Shown here: one piece after another, positions 11,843 through 25,007 of the stretch
Position numbering within the stretch: position 1 is the first letter of the stretch
Layout: each line of letters starts with the position of its first letter
Assembly: GCF_001550155.1 (NCBI RefSeq)
Contig: NZ_LRUF01000018.1
Location: 1-64,000, forward strand
DNA length: 64,000 nt
Reading direction: 5' to 3'
Source: Pseudoalteromonas arabiensis
GTDB lineage: Bacteria; Pseudomonadota; Gammaproteobacteria; Enterobacterales; Alteromonadaceae
Position numbers and translations under genes: made by a program
Notes under the pieces: model-generated
What the model was told of the DNA's origin: nothing
Seen by the model: only the letters and a program-made list of their open reading frames with translations
Database searches by the model: none

Positions 11843-13219
11843 ATGAAAATAATCATACTCGGTGCCGGACAAGTTGGTGGCACATTGGCAGAAAACCTCG
11901 TAGGTGAGCAAAATGAGATCACCGTTGTTGATATCGACGGTAACCGTTTGCGAGAGCTACAAGATAAGTACGACTTACAAGGTGTTACTGGCCACAGTGC
12001 GCATCCCGATGTATTGCGCCGTGCAGGTGCAGAAGACGCCGATATGATTATTGCCGTAACCAGTTCTGATGAAGTGAACATGGTTGCTTGCCAAGTTGCT
12101 TATAGTATTTTTAACACGCCAACCAAAATTGCCCGTATTCGCTCAGAGCAATACTTAAAGTACCGTGAAAAGTTATTCCATAACGATGACTTACCTGTTG
12201 ACCACTACATTGCTCCAGAAGCACTCGTTACTAAGTATATTCGTCGCTTAATCGACTACCCGGGTGCTTTACAGGTATTACAATTTGCCGATGGCATGTT
12301 ATCGCTGGTTGCGGTGAAAGCCTATTACGGTGGTTTGCTGGTGGGTTATGCGCTTTCAGCCTTGAAAGAACACATCCCGAATGTCGAAACCCGTGTCGCG
12401 GCTATTTACCGTCAAGGTAAAGCGATTAAACCGCTTGGCACCACGGTTATCGAAGCAGACGATGAAGTGTTCTTTATCGCTGCAACAAAGCATATTCGCG
12501 CAGTCATGAATGAGCTTCAAAAACTCGAACGTTCATACAAAAAAATCATGATTGCCGGTGGTGGTAATATCGGTGCGGGCCTTGCGCGTTCACTTGAGAA
12601 AAACCACAGCGTTAAGCTGCTTGAGCGCAATAAAGAGCGCGCAGCCCAGCTTTCTGAAATGCTTGATAATACAGTAGTATTTTGTGGCGATGCCTCAGAT
12701 CAAGAGCTGTTATCTGAAGAACATATTGAGCAAGTGGATGTATTCATCGCAGTGACTAACGACGATGAAGCAAACATTATGTCTGCGATGCTGGCAAAGC
12801 GTATGGGCGCACAAAAAACCATGGTGCTTATTCAGCGTGGTGCCTATGTTGACTTAGTACAAGGTGGTGAAATTGATATTGCTATTTCACCTCAGCAAGC
12901 CACTATATCGGCGCTGCTAACACACGTTCGCCGTGGTGACATCGTTAATGTTTATTCGTTACGTAAGGGCGCAGCAGAAGCCATTGAGGCTGTCGCTCAC
13001 GGTGATGAGCATACTTCTAAAGTGGTTGGCCGAGCAATTGCTGATATTAAGCTACCAGCAGGCACAACCATTGGTGCTATTGTGCGTAATGATGATGTAC
13101 TGATTGCTCATGATGATACGGTGATTCAATCGGGAGATCATGTGATTATGTTCTTAATCGACAAGAAACACATTACTGTTGTTGAAAAGCTATTCCAAGT
13201 AAGCGCTATATTCCTTTGA
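11843..13219 (+). CDS. trkA: Trk potassium uptake regulatory subunit TrkA
   Basis: 458 residues. Two RCK modules, each with a Rossmann glycine motif ([13 protein letters not shown] at the N-terminus, [14 protein letters not shown] near 235) and a C-terminal RCK_C part. TrkA is the cytosolic NAD(H)/ATP-sensing ring that gates TrkH (encoded here at 15894-17345). Last gene of the def cluster. It ends at a hairpin shared with the EF-hand genes. Confidence 0.97.
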   Translation: MKIIILGAGQVGGTLAENLVGEQNEITVVDIDGNRLRELQDKYDLQGVTGHSAHPDVLRRAGAEDADMIIAVTSSDEVNMVACQVAYSIFNTPTKIARIRSEQYLKYREKLFHNDDLPVDHYIAPEALVTKYIRRLIDYPGALQVLQFADGMLSLVAVKAYYGGLLVGYALSALKEHIPNVETRVAAIYRQGKAIKPLGTTVIEADDEVFFIAATKHIRAVMNELQKLERSYKKIMIAGGGNIGAGLARSLEKNHSVKLLERNKERAAQLSEMLDNTVVFCGDASDQELLSEEHIEQVDVFIAVTNDDEANIMSAMLAKRMGAQKTMVLIQRGAYVDLVQGGEIDIAISPQQATISALLTHVRRGDIVNVYSLRKGAAEAIEAVAHGDEHTSKVVGRAIADIKLPAGTTIGAIVRNDDVLIAHDDTVIQSGDHVIMFLIDKKHITVVEKLFQVSAIFL

Positions 13220-13228
13220 CTTTTGGCA

Positions 13229-13266
13229 TAAAAAAAGCAGCAAATCTTAACGATTTAGCTGCTTTA
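13229..13266. terminator. terminator between trkA and the EF-hand gene array
   Basis: Stem AAAGCAGC / GCTGCTTT extended by AAATC / GATTT around TTAAC. The A run on the left is a T run for minus-strand transcripts, so it best serves the EF-hand genes. It may also stop trkA transcription. Confidence 0.75.
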
Positions 13267-13291
13267 CGACTCTTGAAGTGAAAAAACTTAA

Positions 13292-13510
13292 CTATTGAAT
13301 CTGTGCAAATTCTTCTTTAGAAAGCTCACCATTGCCATCTGTATCTAGCTCTGGGAATAGTTTCTCTAGTTGCACATTTGCTGATGCTTCTTCTTTACTG
13401 ATAACACCATCACTGTTAGTGTCAAACGTTGAGAAGCTTACACCTTGTGCAAATGCCGCTGATGAAGTTGCTAGCGCTAAAATTGCAAGTGTTGTATTGA
13501 TCTGTTTCAT
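13292..13510 (-). CDS. small secreted EF-hand protein (copy 1)
   Basis: 72 residues from MKQINTTLAILALATSS; the AGG at about 8 bp favours this ATG over one 5 codons upstream. An N-terminal signal peptide ends near SSAAFA. Two EF-hand loops follow, FDTNSDGVISKEE and LDTDGNGELSKEE, with the Dx(D/N)xDG pattern and a Glu at loop position 12. Probably a periplasmic or secreted Ca2+-binding protein of unknown role. It is the most divergent of the five tandem paralogues. Confidence 0.85.
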   Translation of the reverse strand: MKQINTTLAILALATSSAAFAQGVSFSTFDTNSDGVISKEEASANVQLEKLFPELDTDGNGELSKEEFAQIQ

Positions 13511-13591
13511 AATAATTACCTTCATTTTTTAAGAGTGAAATCCGTTTCTGAGATCCCTGTTTAATGGAAACTGGTTAATTGCGAGTTTGTT

Positions 13592-13807
13592 TTACTCTGC
13601 TTCTGAAAATTCGGCTTCAGTGAGTACGCCATCGCCGTCTACATCAAGGGTTTTAAATTGCGCCATGATGTTAGCATCGACAGATGCTTCGCTTTGACTG
13701 ATAACACCATCTCCGTCTACATCTAATGTATCGAAATCTGTGCCTGCAAATGCTGCTGACGAAGAGGCTAATGCGATAAGTGCTAGTGCTTTGTTAACTG
13801 TTTTCAT
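13592..13807 (-). CDS. small secreted EF-hand protein (copy 2)
   Basis: 71 residues from MKTVNKALALIALASSSAAFA, a signal peptide like those of its neighbours. Two EF-hand loops: LDVDGDGVISQSE and LDVDGDGVLTEAE, both with full acidic ligand sets. A second ATG two codons upstream is possible, but by comparison with the paralogues MKTVNK is the better start. Separate RBS (GAAGG). Role unknown; Ca2+ binding is inferred from the loops. Confidence 0.85.
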   Translation of the reverse strand: MKTVNKALALIALASSSAAFAGTDFDTLDVDGDGVISQSEASVDANIMAQFKTLDVDGDGVLTEAEFSEAE

Positions 13808-13955
13808 AATCATAATCCTTCAATATCTACTCAAAAAAGTGTTAGCTGATCACACTCTCCTTGCTATCCTTTATCATGGATTTCCTTATCCATTTAGGTT
13901 GTCTTTGGCAACTCAGAACTAATCAGCTAAATTAATGGGTTTACTAAATACATCA

Positions 13956-14168
13956 TTAAGCTTTAGAGAACTCTTCTTTTGATAACTCACCGTTACCGTC
14001 TGTATCAAGTTCTGTGAAAATACTCATTAACTCTGCATCAACTGATGCTTCGCTTTGGCTGATGGCACCGTTTCCATCCACATCTAATGTGTCAAAATCG
14101 CTCATTGCAAATGCTGCAGATGAAGATACAAGTGCGACTAGTGCTAATGTTTTATTTACTGTGTTCAT
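13956..14168 (-). CDS. small secreted EF-hand protein (copy 3)
   Basis: 70 residues, MNTVNKTLALVALVSSSAAFA signal peptide, then loops LDVDGNGAISQSE and LDTDGNGELSKEE. Its first ~20 codons and upstream DNA are almost identical to those of copy 4, marking one end of a 280-bp tandem duplication. Function unknown beyond predicted Ca2+ binding outside the cytoplasm. Confidence 0.85.
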   Translation of the reverse strand: MNTVNKTLALVALVSSSAAFAMSDFDTLDVDGNGAISQSEASVDAELMSIFTELDTDGNGELSKEEFSKA

Positions 14169-14666
14169 AATGTTATTCCTTCAAAGTGTGTTGTCTTGTG
14201 TAGAAAATCCTTTTCAGAGCTTCCCTACTGTAAAATTATGCTTTTGCGAATTCTTCTTCAGAAAGTTCGCCGTTACCGTCTGTGTCTAATTCTTTAAACT
14301 GACTCATTAAAGTTGCATCAACTGACGCTTCACTTTGGCTAATTACACCATCGTCGTTAACATCAAGTGTTTCGAAATCTGTCGCTGCAAATGCTGCAGA
14401 TGAAGATACAAGTGCGACTAGTGCTAATGTTTTATTTACTGTGTTCATAATGTTATTCCTTCAAAGTGTGTTGTCTTGTGTAGAAAATCCTTTTCAGAGC
14501 TTCCCTACTGTAAAATTATGCTTTTGCGAATTCTTCTTCAGAAAGTTCGCCGTTACCGTCTGTGTCTAATTCTTTAAACTGACTCATTAAAGTTGCATCA
14601 ACTGACGCTTCACTTTGGCTAATTGCACCATCGTCGTTAACATCAAGTGTTTCGAAATCTGCCGCT
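14107..14666. repeat. 280-bp tandem duplication inside the EF-hand array
   Basis: The segment 14107-14386 is repeated at 14387-14666 with very few changes, and the match runs on about 14 bp further. Each unit holds the 3' most of one EF-hand gene, its intergenic RBS region and the signal-peptide codons of the next. The near-identity of non-coding bases shows a recent duplication or gene conversion. Confidence 0.9.
14236..14448 (-). CDS. small secreted EF-hand protein (copy 4)
   Basis: 70 residues with the same signal peptide as copy 3 and a mature part nearly identical to copy 5. Loops are LDVNDDGVISQSE and LDTDGNGELSEEE. Position 3 of the first loop is Asn rather than Asp, still a common ligand. 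It looks like a recombinant of its two neighbours, which fits unequal crossing-over. Confidence 0.85.
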   Translation of the reverse strand: MNTVNKTLALVALVSSSAAFAATDFETLDVNDDGVISQSEASVDATLMSQFKELDTDGNGELSEEEFAKA

Positions 14667-14728
14667 GCAAATGCTGCTGAAGAAGATACTAGAGCTAAAA
14701 GTGCAAATGTTTTGTTTACTGTTTTCAT
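14516..14728 (-). CDS. small secreted EF-hand protein (copy 5, first of the array)
   Basis: 70 residues from MKTVNKTFALLALVSSSAAFA; a GTG two codons upstream is an alternative. Loops LDVNDDGAISQSE and LDTDGNGELSEEE. It is the promoter-proximal copy, with ~480 bp of AT-rich DNA upstream. The 3' two thirds match copy 4 almost base for base. Confidence 0.85.
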   Translation of the reverse strand: MKTVNKTFALLALVSSSAAFAAADFETLDVNDDGAISQSEASVDATLMSQFKELDTDGNGELSEEEFAKA

Positions 14729-14734
14729 AATCAC

Positions 14735-15208
14735 TATTCCTTCAATGTTGTCTTAACTGTGTTAGAGGTGTGAAACTTCTAATCACTTTTCTCTGTGTTC
14801 GCTAAGACTATTTCAACTTCGATGCCAAAGTTTAAAATCCCTTAATTTTCATTAAGTTAAAGCGAATTTGGTGATTTTACGTGGGAAATGAGCTAATTTT
14901 CTGTTGCTTTTTAGCAACACACATAAAGCTTAAAAAATTATTTCTTTATTAATCATGAAGTTAAAAAACATAAAACAGAGACATTGAGTGAAATTAGCTA
15001 CCTAAACACTAAAAATGTTCGAACGTGAGTCTAAACCTTGTATGAACGGTGAAAATAATTAAAATAAATAAAAATATTTTTTAAATTTAACTAGCTGATT
15101 TATTTGAACTTTTAATAATTTACGAAAATTTTTTTAGTTTATTTTCAATAAAAGTATAAAAAACAACCGCTTTGTTGCAAAACGGCGGATCAGGGAAAGT
15201 GAATGGCT
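14735..15208. other. AT-rich intergenic region upstream of the EF-hand array
   Basis: About 470 bp without a credible gene. It holds small inverted repeats (CTTAAT-TTTC-ATTAAG near 14840-14856; GTTGCT-TTTT-AGCAAC near 14902-14918) and long A/T runs around 15040-15160. The promoter of the minus-strand EF-hand genes should lie near 14740-14860, but no clear -35/-10 pair can be fixed by eye. Confidence 0.5.
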
Positions 15209-15862
15209 TCAATCAAGTACTGAAAAGTCTATCAGGTGCTCTTTCATGAATGACTTCATTTGTTCTTCACCTGTATTTAACTGAAGTCCTAGTTGGTAGC
15301 TAGACGCATTTTTACGAACACTGCACACCTTTCCAGCAAATTCATGCTTATTGAGTACAAGGTTACAGCTCTGTTCTTTTAAAAAGCTGAGATCGACATC
15401 ACTTTTAATATCAAACTGTACGCCTGTAAGGGAGATATCCTTAATGAGTCCTTGGTATTTCTGCTCATCGGTGTTTAAACAAGCACTGAAGAGTGTTGGA
15501 ATACGGGTTTCACTGCGAAGACTGAATAACTGAACGTGTTTCGGAAAGTCTAAAAATATTAAACGATACGGGTGTGAAGCGACGGCCTTAATTTGTTGGC
15601 GAAATGCAATCACCTGCCCACCGCCACTTTCGAGCACTGCGCGCACAATGACCATCACACCTTCTTTGATCAACTCGCCACTATTAATTAATCGCCTTGC
15701 TGAGGGGTAATTAAGAATAATATGTTGTTCGTTGAGTAAACCTATAAACTCCGTTTTAACTCGCTTACTATCTATCGGAGTGATTATCTCAACATCAACA
15801 ATACTACCCGCAGGTATATAAGCGAGCTTATCTAAATTACGCTGTAGCTGTGTCTTTGCCAT
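15209..15862 (-). CDS. PilZ-domain protein with YcgR-like N-terminal domain
   Basis: 217 residues. The N-terminal ~100 residues resemble the YcgR/flagellar-brake N-domain. The C-terminal half is a PilZ domain with the c-di-GMP signature RxxxR (RSETR) followed by DISLTG (D/NxSxxG). It should bind cyclic-di-GMP in the cytosol and may slow flagellar motors or affect surface behaviour. The target is not visible. It ends a minus-strand run with trkH upstream (31-bp gap). Confidence 0.85.
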   Translation of the reverse strand: MAKTQLQRNLDKLAYIPAGSIVDVEIITPIDSKRVKTEFIGLLNEQHIILNYPSARRLINSGELIKEGVMVIVRAVLESGGGQVIAFRQQIKAVASHPYRLIFLDFPKHVQLFSLRSETRIPTLFSACLNTDEQKYQGLIKDISLTGVQFDIKSDVDLSFLKEQSCNLVLNKHEFAGKVCSVRKNASSYQLGLQLNTGEEQMKSFMKEHLIDFSVLD

Positions 15863-15893
15863 TCATTAAGTCCTTTTAAATATAAACGGCTCA

Positions 15894-17345
15894 CTAGCCA
15901 CGCCAGAATGTTGGAGTGAACAATACCAGTAAGGTAAATATTTCAAGACGACCAAATACCATTGCGATGGTCAATAACCACTTAGCAGTATCGGATATCG
16001 CCCCATAATGGGCGGCAACTTCACCCAAGCCAGGACCTAAATTATTTAGACACGCTGCGGTTGCTGAAAACGCACTAATGTTATCCATACCTGTGCCCAT
16101 TAGTGCCAACATGATAATCACAAACACTAAAGCATAGGCTGAGAAGAATCCCCAGACAGCTTCTACCACTTTATCTGGAAGTGCTTTGCGGCCTAGTTTA
16201 ATTGAATAAATTGCACGCGGATGTACAAGACGATTAAGCTCACGAATACCTTGTAAGTAAAGTAAGAACACACGCACAACTTTCATTCCACCACCGGTAG
16301 ACCCTGCACAACCACCAATAAAGCTTGAGAATATTAATAAAATAGGCAAAAACAATGGCCATGCAGAAAAGTTATCGGTAGCGAAACCTGCGGTAGTACT
16401 CATTGACACGGCTTGAAACATAGCTTGATCTAATGTTTCGTCACCATCTGCATAAATGTTATTAGATGACAGCACAGTAAAGCAGACAATCACTAGAGCG
16501 AGCTGAATAAGTAAGAACACTTTAAATTCAGGGTCACGTAAATAAACACGAATACTGCGCGAGGATACCGCCGCATAGTGCAGCGAGAAATTTATTGCTG
16601 CAATAAGTAAAAACACCACACATATAAAGTTAATCAGTGGACTATCAAACTGCCCCATAGACGCATCGTAAGTAGAGAAACCACCAATAGCAATCGTTGA
16701 GAAAGCATGACAAATAGCATCAAACCAGTCCATTCCCGCTCCCCAATAGGCAAGCGTACATGCGATAGTCAGTGACACATAAATGTACCAAAGGTGTTTG
16801 GCGGTATCGGCAATGCGGGGCGTCATTTTTGAATCTTTAACTGGGCCAGGAGTTTCGGCACGATACAGCTGCATACCACCAACCCCAAGCATGGGTAACA
16901 CAGCAACAGCAAGTACGATGATCCCCATACCACCAAGCCACTGTAGTTGTTGGCGATAAAAAAGCACTGATTTTGGTAGGTACTCAATCCCAGTTAACAC
17001 GGTTGCCCCTGTCGTTGTAAGGCCTGAAAATGCCTCAAACACAGAGTCAGCTAACGACAAACTTGGCTCTTGTAAAAAAACTAAAGGCACAGCCGCAAAG
17101 CTGCCAAGTACCAACCAGAACAACACCACAATTAAAAATCCTTCGCGCGCTTTTAAATCGCCCCGCTCATGGCGGTTTGGATAATACGCTGCTAAACCAA
17201 TCACAACACTAAAAATAAACGCAAGAACGAACGGCACACCACCACCATCTTTATAGATTAAAGATACCAGTGCTGGCGGCACCATGGTGATACTAAATAA
17301 AGCCACCAGCTGGCCTAGAATTTTTATTATGGTACGAAATTGCAT
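15894..17345 (-). CDS. trkH: Trk potassium uptake channel TrkH
   Basis: 483 residues, the normal TrkH length. It has ten or so membrane segments with four pseudo-repeats, each with a pore loop (GLTTTGATVLTG, AFSTIAIGGFSTYD, SMSTTAGFATDNF, ATAACLNNLGPGLG). The third-repeat gate region GGCAGSTGGGMKV is present. It works in the inner membrane with TrkA (11843-13219). Located next to yigZ-pepQ as in E. coli. Confidence 0.97.
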   Translation of the reverse strand: MQFRTIIKILGQLVALFSITMVPPALVSLIYKDGGGVPFVLAFIFSVVIGLAAYYPNRHERGDLKAREGFLIVVLFWLVLGSFAAVPLVFLQEPSLSLADSVFEAFSGLTTTGATVLTGIEYLPKSVLFYRQQLQWLGGMGIIVLAVAVLPMLGVGGMQLYRAETPGPVKDSKMTPRIADTAKHLWYIYVSLTIACTLAYWGAGMDWFDAICHAFSTIAIGGFSTYDASMGQFDSPLINFICVVFLLIAAINFSLHYAAVSSRSIRVYLRDPEFKVFLLIQLALVIVCFTVLSSNNIYADGDETLDQAMFQAVSMSTTAGFATDNFSAWPLFLPILLIFSSFIGGCAGSTGGGMKVVRVFLLYLQGIRELNRLVHPRAIYSIKLGRKALPDKVVEAVWGFFSAYALVFVIIMLALMGTGMDNISAFSATAACLNNLGPGLGEVAAHYGAISDTAKWLLTIAMVFGRLEIFTLLVLFTPTFWRG

Positions 17346-17434
17346 CTGTGCGTATCGCTTTTTAAATATCTGATTTAGCTATTAGAGTTTATTGTCTTAC
17401 AGGCTTAACTGTAAGTAAACGCTGTATGTTTATT

Positions 17435-18058
17435 TCATGGTGTATCTTTTTTAACGGCGAACTCAACGGCACCATGTGTTAACTCATGTATCTCTTTGAT
17501 TGCCAGCTCTACTTGGCGACTATCTATTTGGATTTTCCAAGCAATATTTTCAGCAAACTGTTTTTCTATATTCAATACTTGATATTGGCTTTTCAATAAC
17601 TGCTCTATAGCTCCCTGAGCACTGTAATCACTGTAGCCGACTAACTCAACGCTCGGTACTTTGGTGATTGTTTTAAGCTCACGCATGGCATTGTTTAAAC
17701 TCCCGCCATAAGCACGCACGAGTCCACCGGTACCCAGCTTAATACCGCCAAAATAACGCGTTACAACAGCGGTGATCTCACCAATTCCAGACCCCGCCAG
17801 CACATTTAGCATTGGTTTTCCTGCGGTGCCATTAGGTTCTCCATCATCTGAAAAGCCATATACATGGCTACCACCTGGGTTTCCTGCAACATGTGCCCAA
17901 CAGTTGTGACGCGCATCACTGTATTTATTTTGGATCTCTTTGATGAATGCTTTTGCTGACTCTAAGTTAGGAGTATGGGCAATATGCACAATAAATGTAC
18001 TTTTTTTAATTTCTTCTTGGTAAAAAACAGGCTCTGCCGGATATTGATATTCAGACAT
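17435..18058 (-). CDS. yigZ: YigZ/IMPACT family protein
   Basis: 207 residues. The UPF0029/IMPACT N-terminal domain carries the signature FSDDGEPNGTAGKPML...LAGSGIGEITAVVTRYFGG split over residues ~72-115. A C-terminal DUF1949 domain follows. The bacterial family is conserved next to pepQ and trkH. A nucleic-acid-binding or translation-related role has been suggested, without a firm function. Confidence 0.93.
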   Translation of the reverse strand: MSEYQYPAEPVFYQEEIKKSTFIVHIAHTPNLESAKAFIKEIQNKYSDARHNCWAHVAGNPGGSHVYGFSDDGEPNGTAGKPMLNVLAGSGIGEITAVVTRYFGGIKLGTGGLVRAYGGSLNNAMRELKTITKVPSVELVGYSDYSAQGAIEQLLKSQYQVLNIEKQFAENIAWKIQIDSRQVELAIKEIHELTHGAVEFAVKKDTP

Positions 18059-18070
18059 ATTCTTCTATCT

Positions 18071-18095
18071 AAAAAAATGGGGCCATTTGGCCCCT
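18071..18095 (-). terminator. intrinsic terminator after pepQ
   Basis: Perfect GC-rich stem GGGGCCA / TGGCCCC with a minimal TT loop, followed on the minus strand by seven Ts. Sits 20 bp after the pepQ stop. Confidence 0.85.
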
Positions 18096-18114
18096 CTTGT
18101 TAATCTTGTTTTTA

Positions 18115-19509
<1,395 letters not shown>

Positions 19510-19525
19510 TTAAGGTCAATTAGTA

Positions 19526-21412
19526 TCAGCCGCCCATTTTCATATCTAAAATTGGCGCAAGCACATTACCATCTCGCCCTAAGCGCGTATGGTAAACTTG
19601 CCTGTAAGCAAATACATTCTTCACGTAGTTACGTGTTTCAGTATAAGGTATAAGCTCAATCCATAACTCCGCAGGCATTGCTTGTTCAGGGATCCAACGT
19701 TTAATTCGATGATAACCTGCATTATAAGAAGCGGTGGCTAATATTTCGTTGCCGCGATTTTTCTTTTTTAAATACTTTAAGTATTCACTCCCTAAACGAA
19801 TGTTCGTTTTAGGGTGAAACAACTTTCTACGCGAAACAGTACTTCTATTAATGTATTTAGCGGTGCTCGGTAATAGTTGCATTAAACCATAGGCATTGGC
19901 ATGAGAGCGGGCGTCAGGCGCAAATGAGCTTTCACGACGTGAAATTGCAATACTCCATGCCATGTCTATATGATTACGGTTACTATAGCTCTCAAATACA
20001 TCTTTAAACGCAAATGGGAAACGCAAATCAACATAATCCCATTCTTTAATTTGTGCCAAGGTATAAATAGTGCTGTCATACCAATCAAGCTCAGCAGCAA
20101 GCATTGATGCCGCGAGCTTTTCTTCTTTGGTTGATGTACCTGTTAAGTAATTCCACTCCCTGCGAGCTGACGTGTAGCGCTCAAGCTCATAAAGTGCACG
20201 CGCACGCTTAAAGCCTGGTGCATTTGCGACTTCTAGTTGGAGCTTATCAGAAATTTGCAACTGTTGATTATTTAAACTAACCGGAATACCTAATCGAGCA
20301 GATGCTAAAAAGCCGTAATAATCGCGCTCTTTGGCAACTTTTTGCCAAAGAGTGCGGGCATCTTCAACTTCGCCACGCTGATTTAAGCTATATGCTAACC
20401 AATATTGCTGACCTAGGCTTAGGTTTTCTTTACCAGTAAAAAACGCCACGATACCAGACCAATCTTGCAGTTCGAGCATATTAGCAAGCTGCCACTGCAT
20501 TAACTTCGTTGTTTGACGCTCTTTAGGCACCTTATTTAACCAAAAGCGAGCTTGTTTATGCCCGCTTGAGGCAAGCGATAGTGCAAAGTTGTAGTACACA
20601 TCCGCTTTTTGTTCTTCCGTGTAAACAAACATTTTTTCAAGCTTTTCCCATGCTCGAAGCGCTAACTCTTTATCACGCCAAACTAAGCGTTTCACCCCGT
20701 ATAATGCTATTTGCCCTTCTTTGGCTGTCTTTTTCTTGAAGCGATATAAACCAGCCGAAGCACTCGGGTCTTTGCGTACTTTTAAATATAAATCAGCCAA
20801 GTACTGCTCATCTTTAGGGAGTAATGACTTTAGGTAAGGCAATAAGCTTGACGTACCCCCTTCTGCAGCGAGAGAAACTCGTTGCCAAATGCGTTCTTGT
20901 GTTTGATAACCTTCTTTTTTCCAAAGTGAAAAAAGTGTGTCGCATTCTTTTGGTTGAGAATGCCCTACCACCCATAAATCACTAACTTGATTCATTATTG
21001 CTTCTTTAGGCGCACCTAAGTCCAATTGAAAGCTTAAATAAGGACAAGTCAATTCGTTATTACTGGTCTCTCTGTAATTACGAATATAAGCGGCTTTTTT
21101 ATTGTTCTGTTTTAAGTAGTTAAGCCATGCTTTACGCACAGGCCACTCTAATGGCGTATTACGATAAACATTAAGATAGTTTTCTATTTCTGTTTGATGC
21201 TTCAAACTTGGGTTTCGTTGCCAATAGGCTTTTTCGACGTAAGGCTTTAGCGGGTGGTCTAATCCATTGGCCGCCTCTTTCATATCGTCATAATCACCGT
21301 ATCGCGCCTTTTTTTCTGCTTTTAAAAAAGCGTCATGTTTGTCGTTGGCTTCAGCTGCAAAAAAAGGAAAAAGTAATGCGGCAGCTGTCCAACCAAGGAG
21401 TTGTTTTTTCAT
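19526..21412 (-). CDS. slt: soluble lytic murein transglycosylase Slt
   Basis: 628 residues from MKKQLLGWTAAALLFPFFAAEA, a signal peptide; a start 5 codons upstream is less likely. A long superhelical alpha-domain (about 25-440) is followed by the SLT catalytic domain with Glu494 (SRRESSFAPDARS), AYGLMQLLPSTA and the C-terminal SYNAGYHRI motif. It cuts peptidoglycan between MurNAc and GlcNAc in the periplasm, forming 1,6-anhydro ends. Divergent from fadB. Confidence 0.96.
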   Translation of the reverse strand: MKKQLLGWTAAALLFPFFAAEANDKHDAFLKAEKKARYGDYDDMKEAANGLDHPLKPYVEKAYWQRNPSLKHQTEIENYLNVYRNTPLEWPVRKAWLNYLKQNNKKAAYIRNYRETSNNELTCPYLSFQLDLGAPKEAIMNQVSDLWVVGHSQPKECDTLFSLWKKEGYQTQERIWQRVSLAAEGGTSSLLPYLKSLLPKDEQYLADLYLKVRKDPSASAGLYRFKKKTAKEGQIALYGVKRLVWRDKELALRAWEKLEKMFVYTEEQKADVYYNFALSLASSGHKQARFWLNKVPKERQTTKLMQWQLANMLELQDWSGIVAFFTGKENLSLGQQYWLAYSLNQRGEVEDARTLWQKVAKERDYYGFLASARLGIPVSLNNQQLQISDKLQLEVANAPGFKRARALYELERYTSARREWNYLTGTSTKEEKLAASMLAAELDWYDSTIYTLAQIKEWDYVDLRFPFAFKDVFESYSNRNHIDMAWSIAISRRESSFAPDARSHANAYGLMQLLPSTAKYINRSTVSRRKLFHPKTNIRLGSEYLKYLKKKNRGNEILATASYNAGYHRIKRWIPEQAMPAELWIELIPYTETRNYVKNVFAYRQVYHTRLGRDGNVLAPILDMKMGG

Positions 21413-21607
21413 GATGACCTTTAACAAAAATTAAAGAATTAATAACAAAAAACTTCTTCTACACCTTAGCACCAAACCAGCTATATTTTAACCAATAGCG
21501 ATAAAGCGCAGTAAATTTTTCGTTGCATTTTCATTTTAAAGCAAGCACACTGATTGAAATGCAAACTCATCGTACCAGTCTTAGTTAATAAACTAGGGAG
21601 AATAATA

Positions 21608-24939
<3,332 letters not shown>

Positions 24940-24965
24940 CGAGCTCACACCAAACATCTTGGTGA

Positions 24966-25002
24966 TAAAAAGGCGCATTGATTTACTCAGTGCGCCTTTT
25001 TT
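24966..25002. terminator. bidirectional terminator after fadA
   Basis: Stem AAAAAGGCGCA / TGCGCCTTTTTT with a 13-nt loop, A run on one side and T run on the other. It ends fadBA and also the convergent gene at 25008. A second small hairpin (CACCAA/TTGGTG) lies just before it. Confidence 0.9.
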
Positions 25003-25007
25003 ATTTG

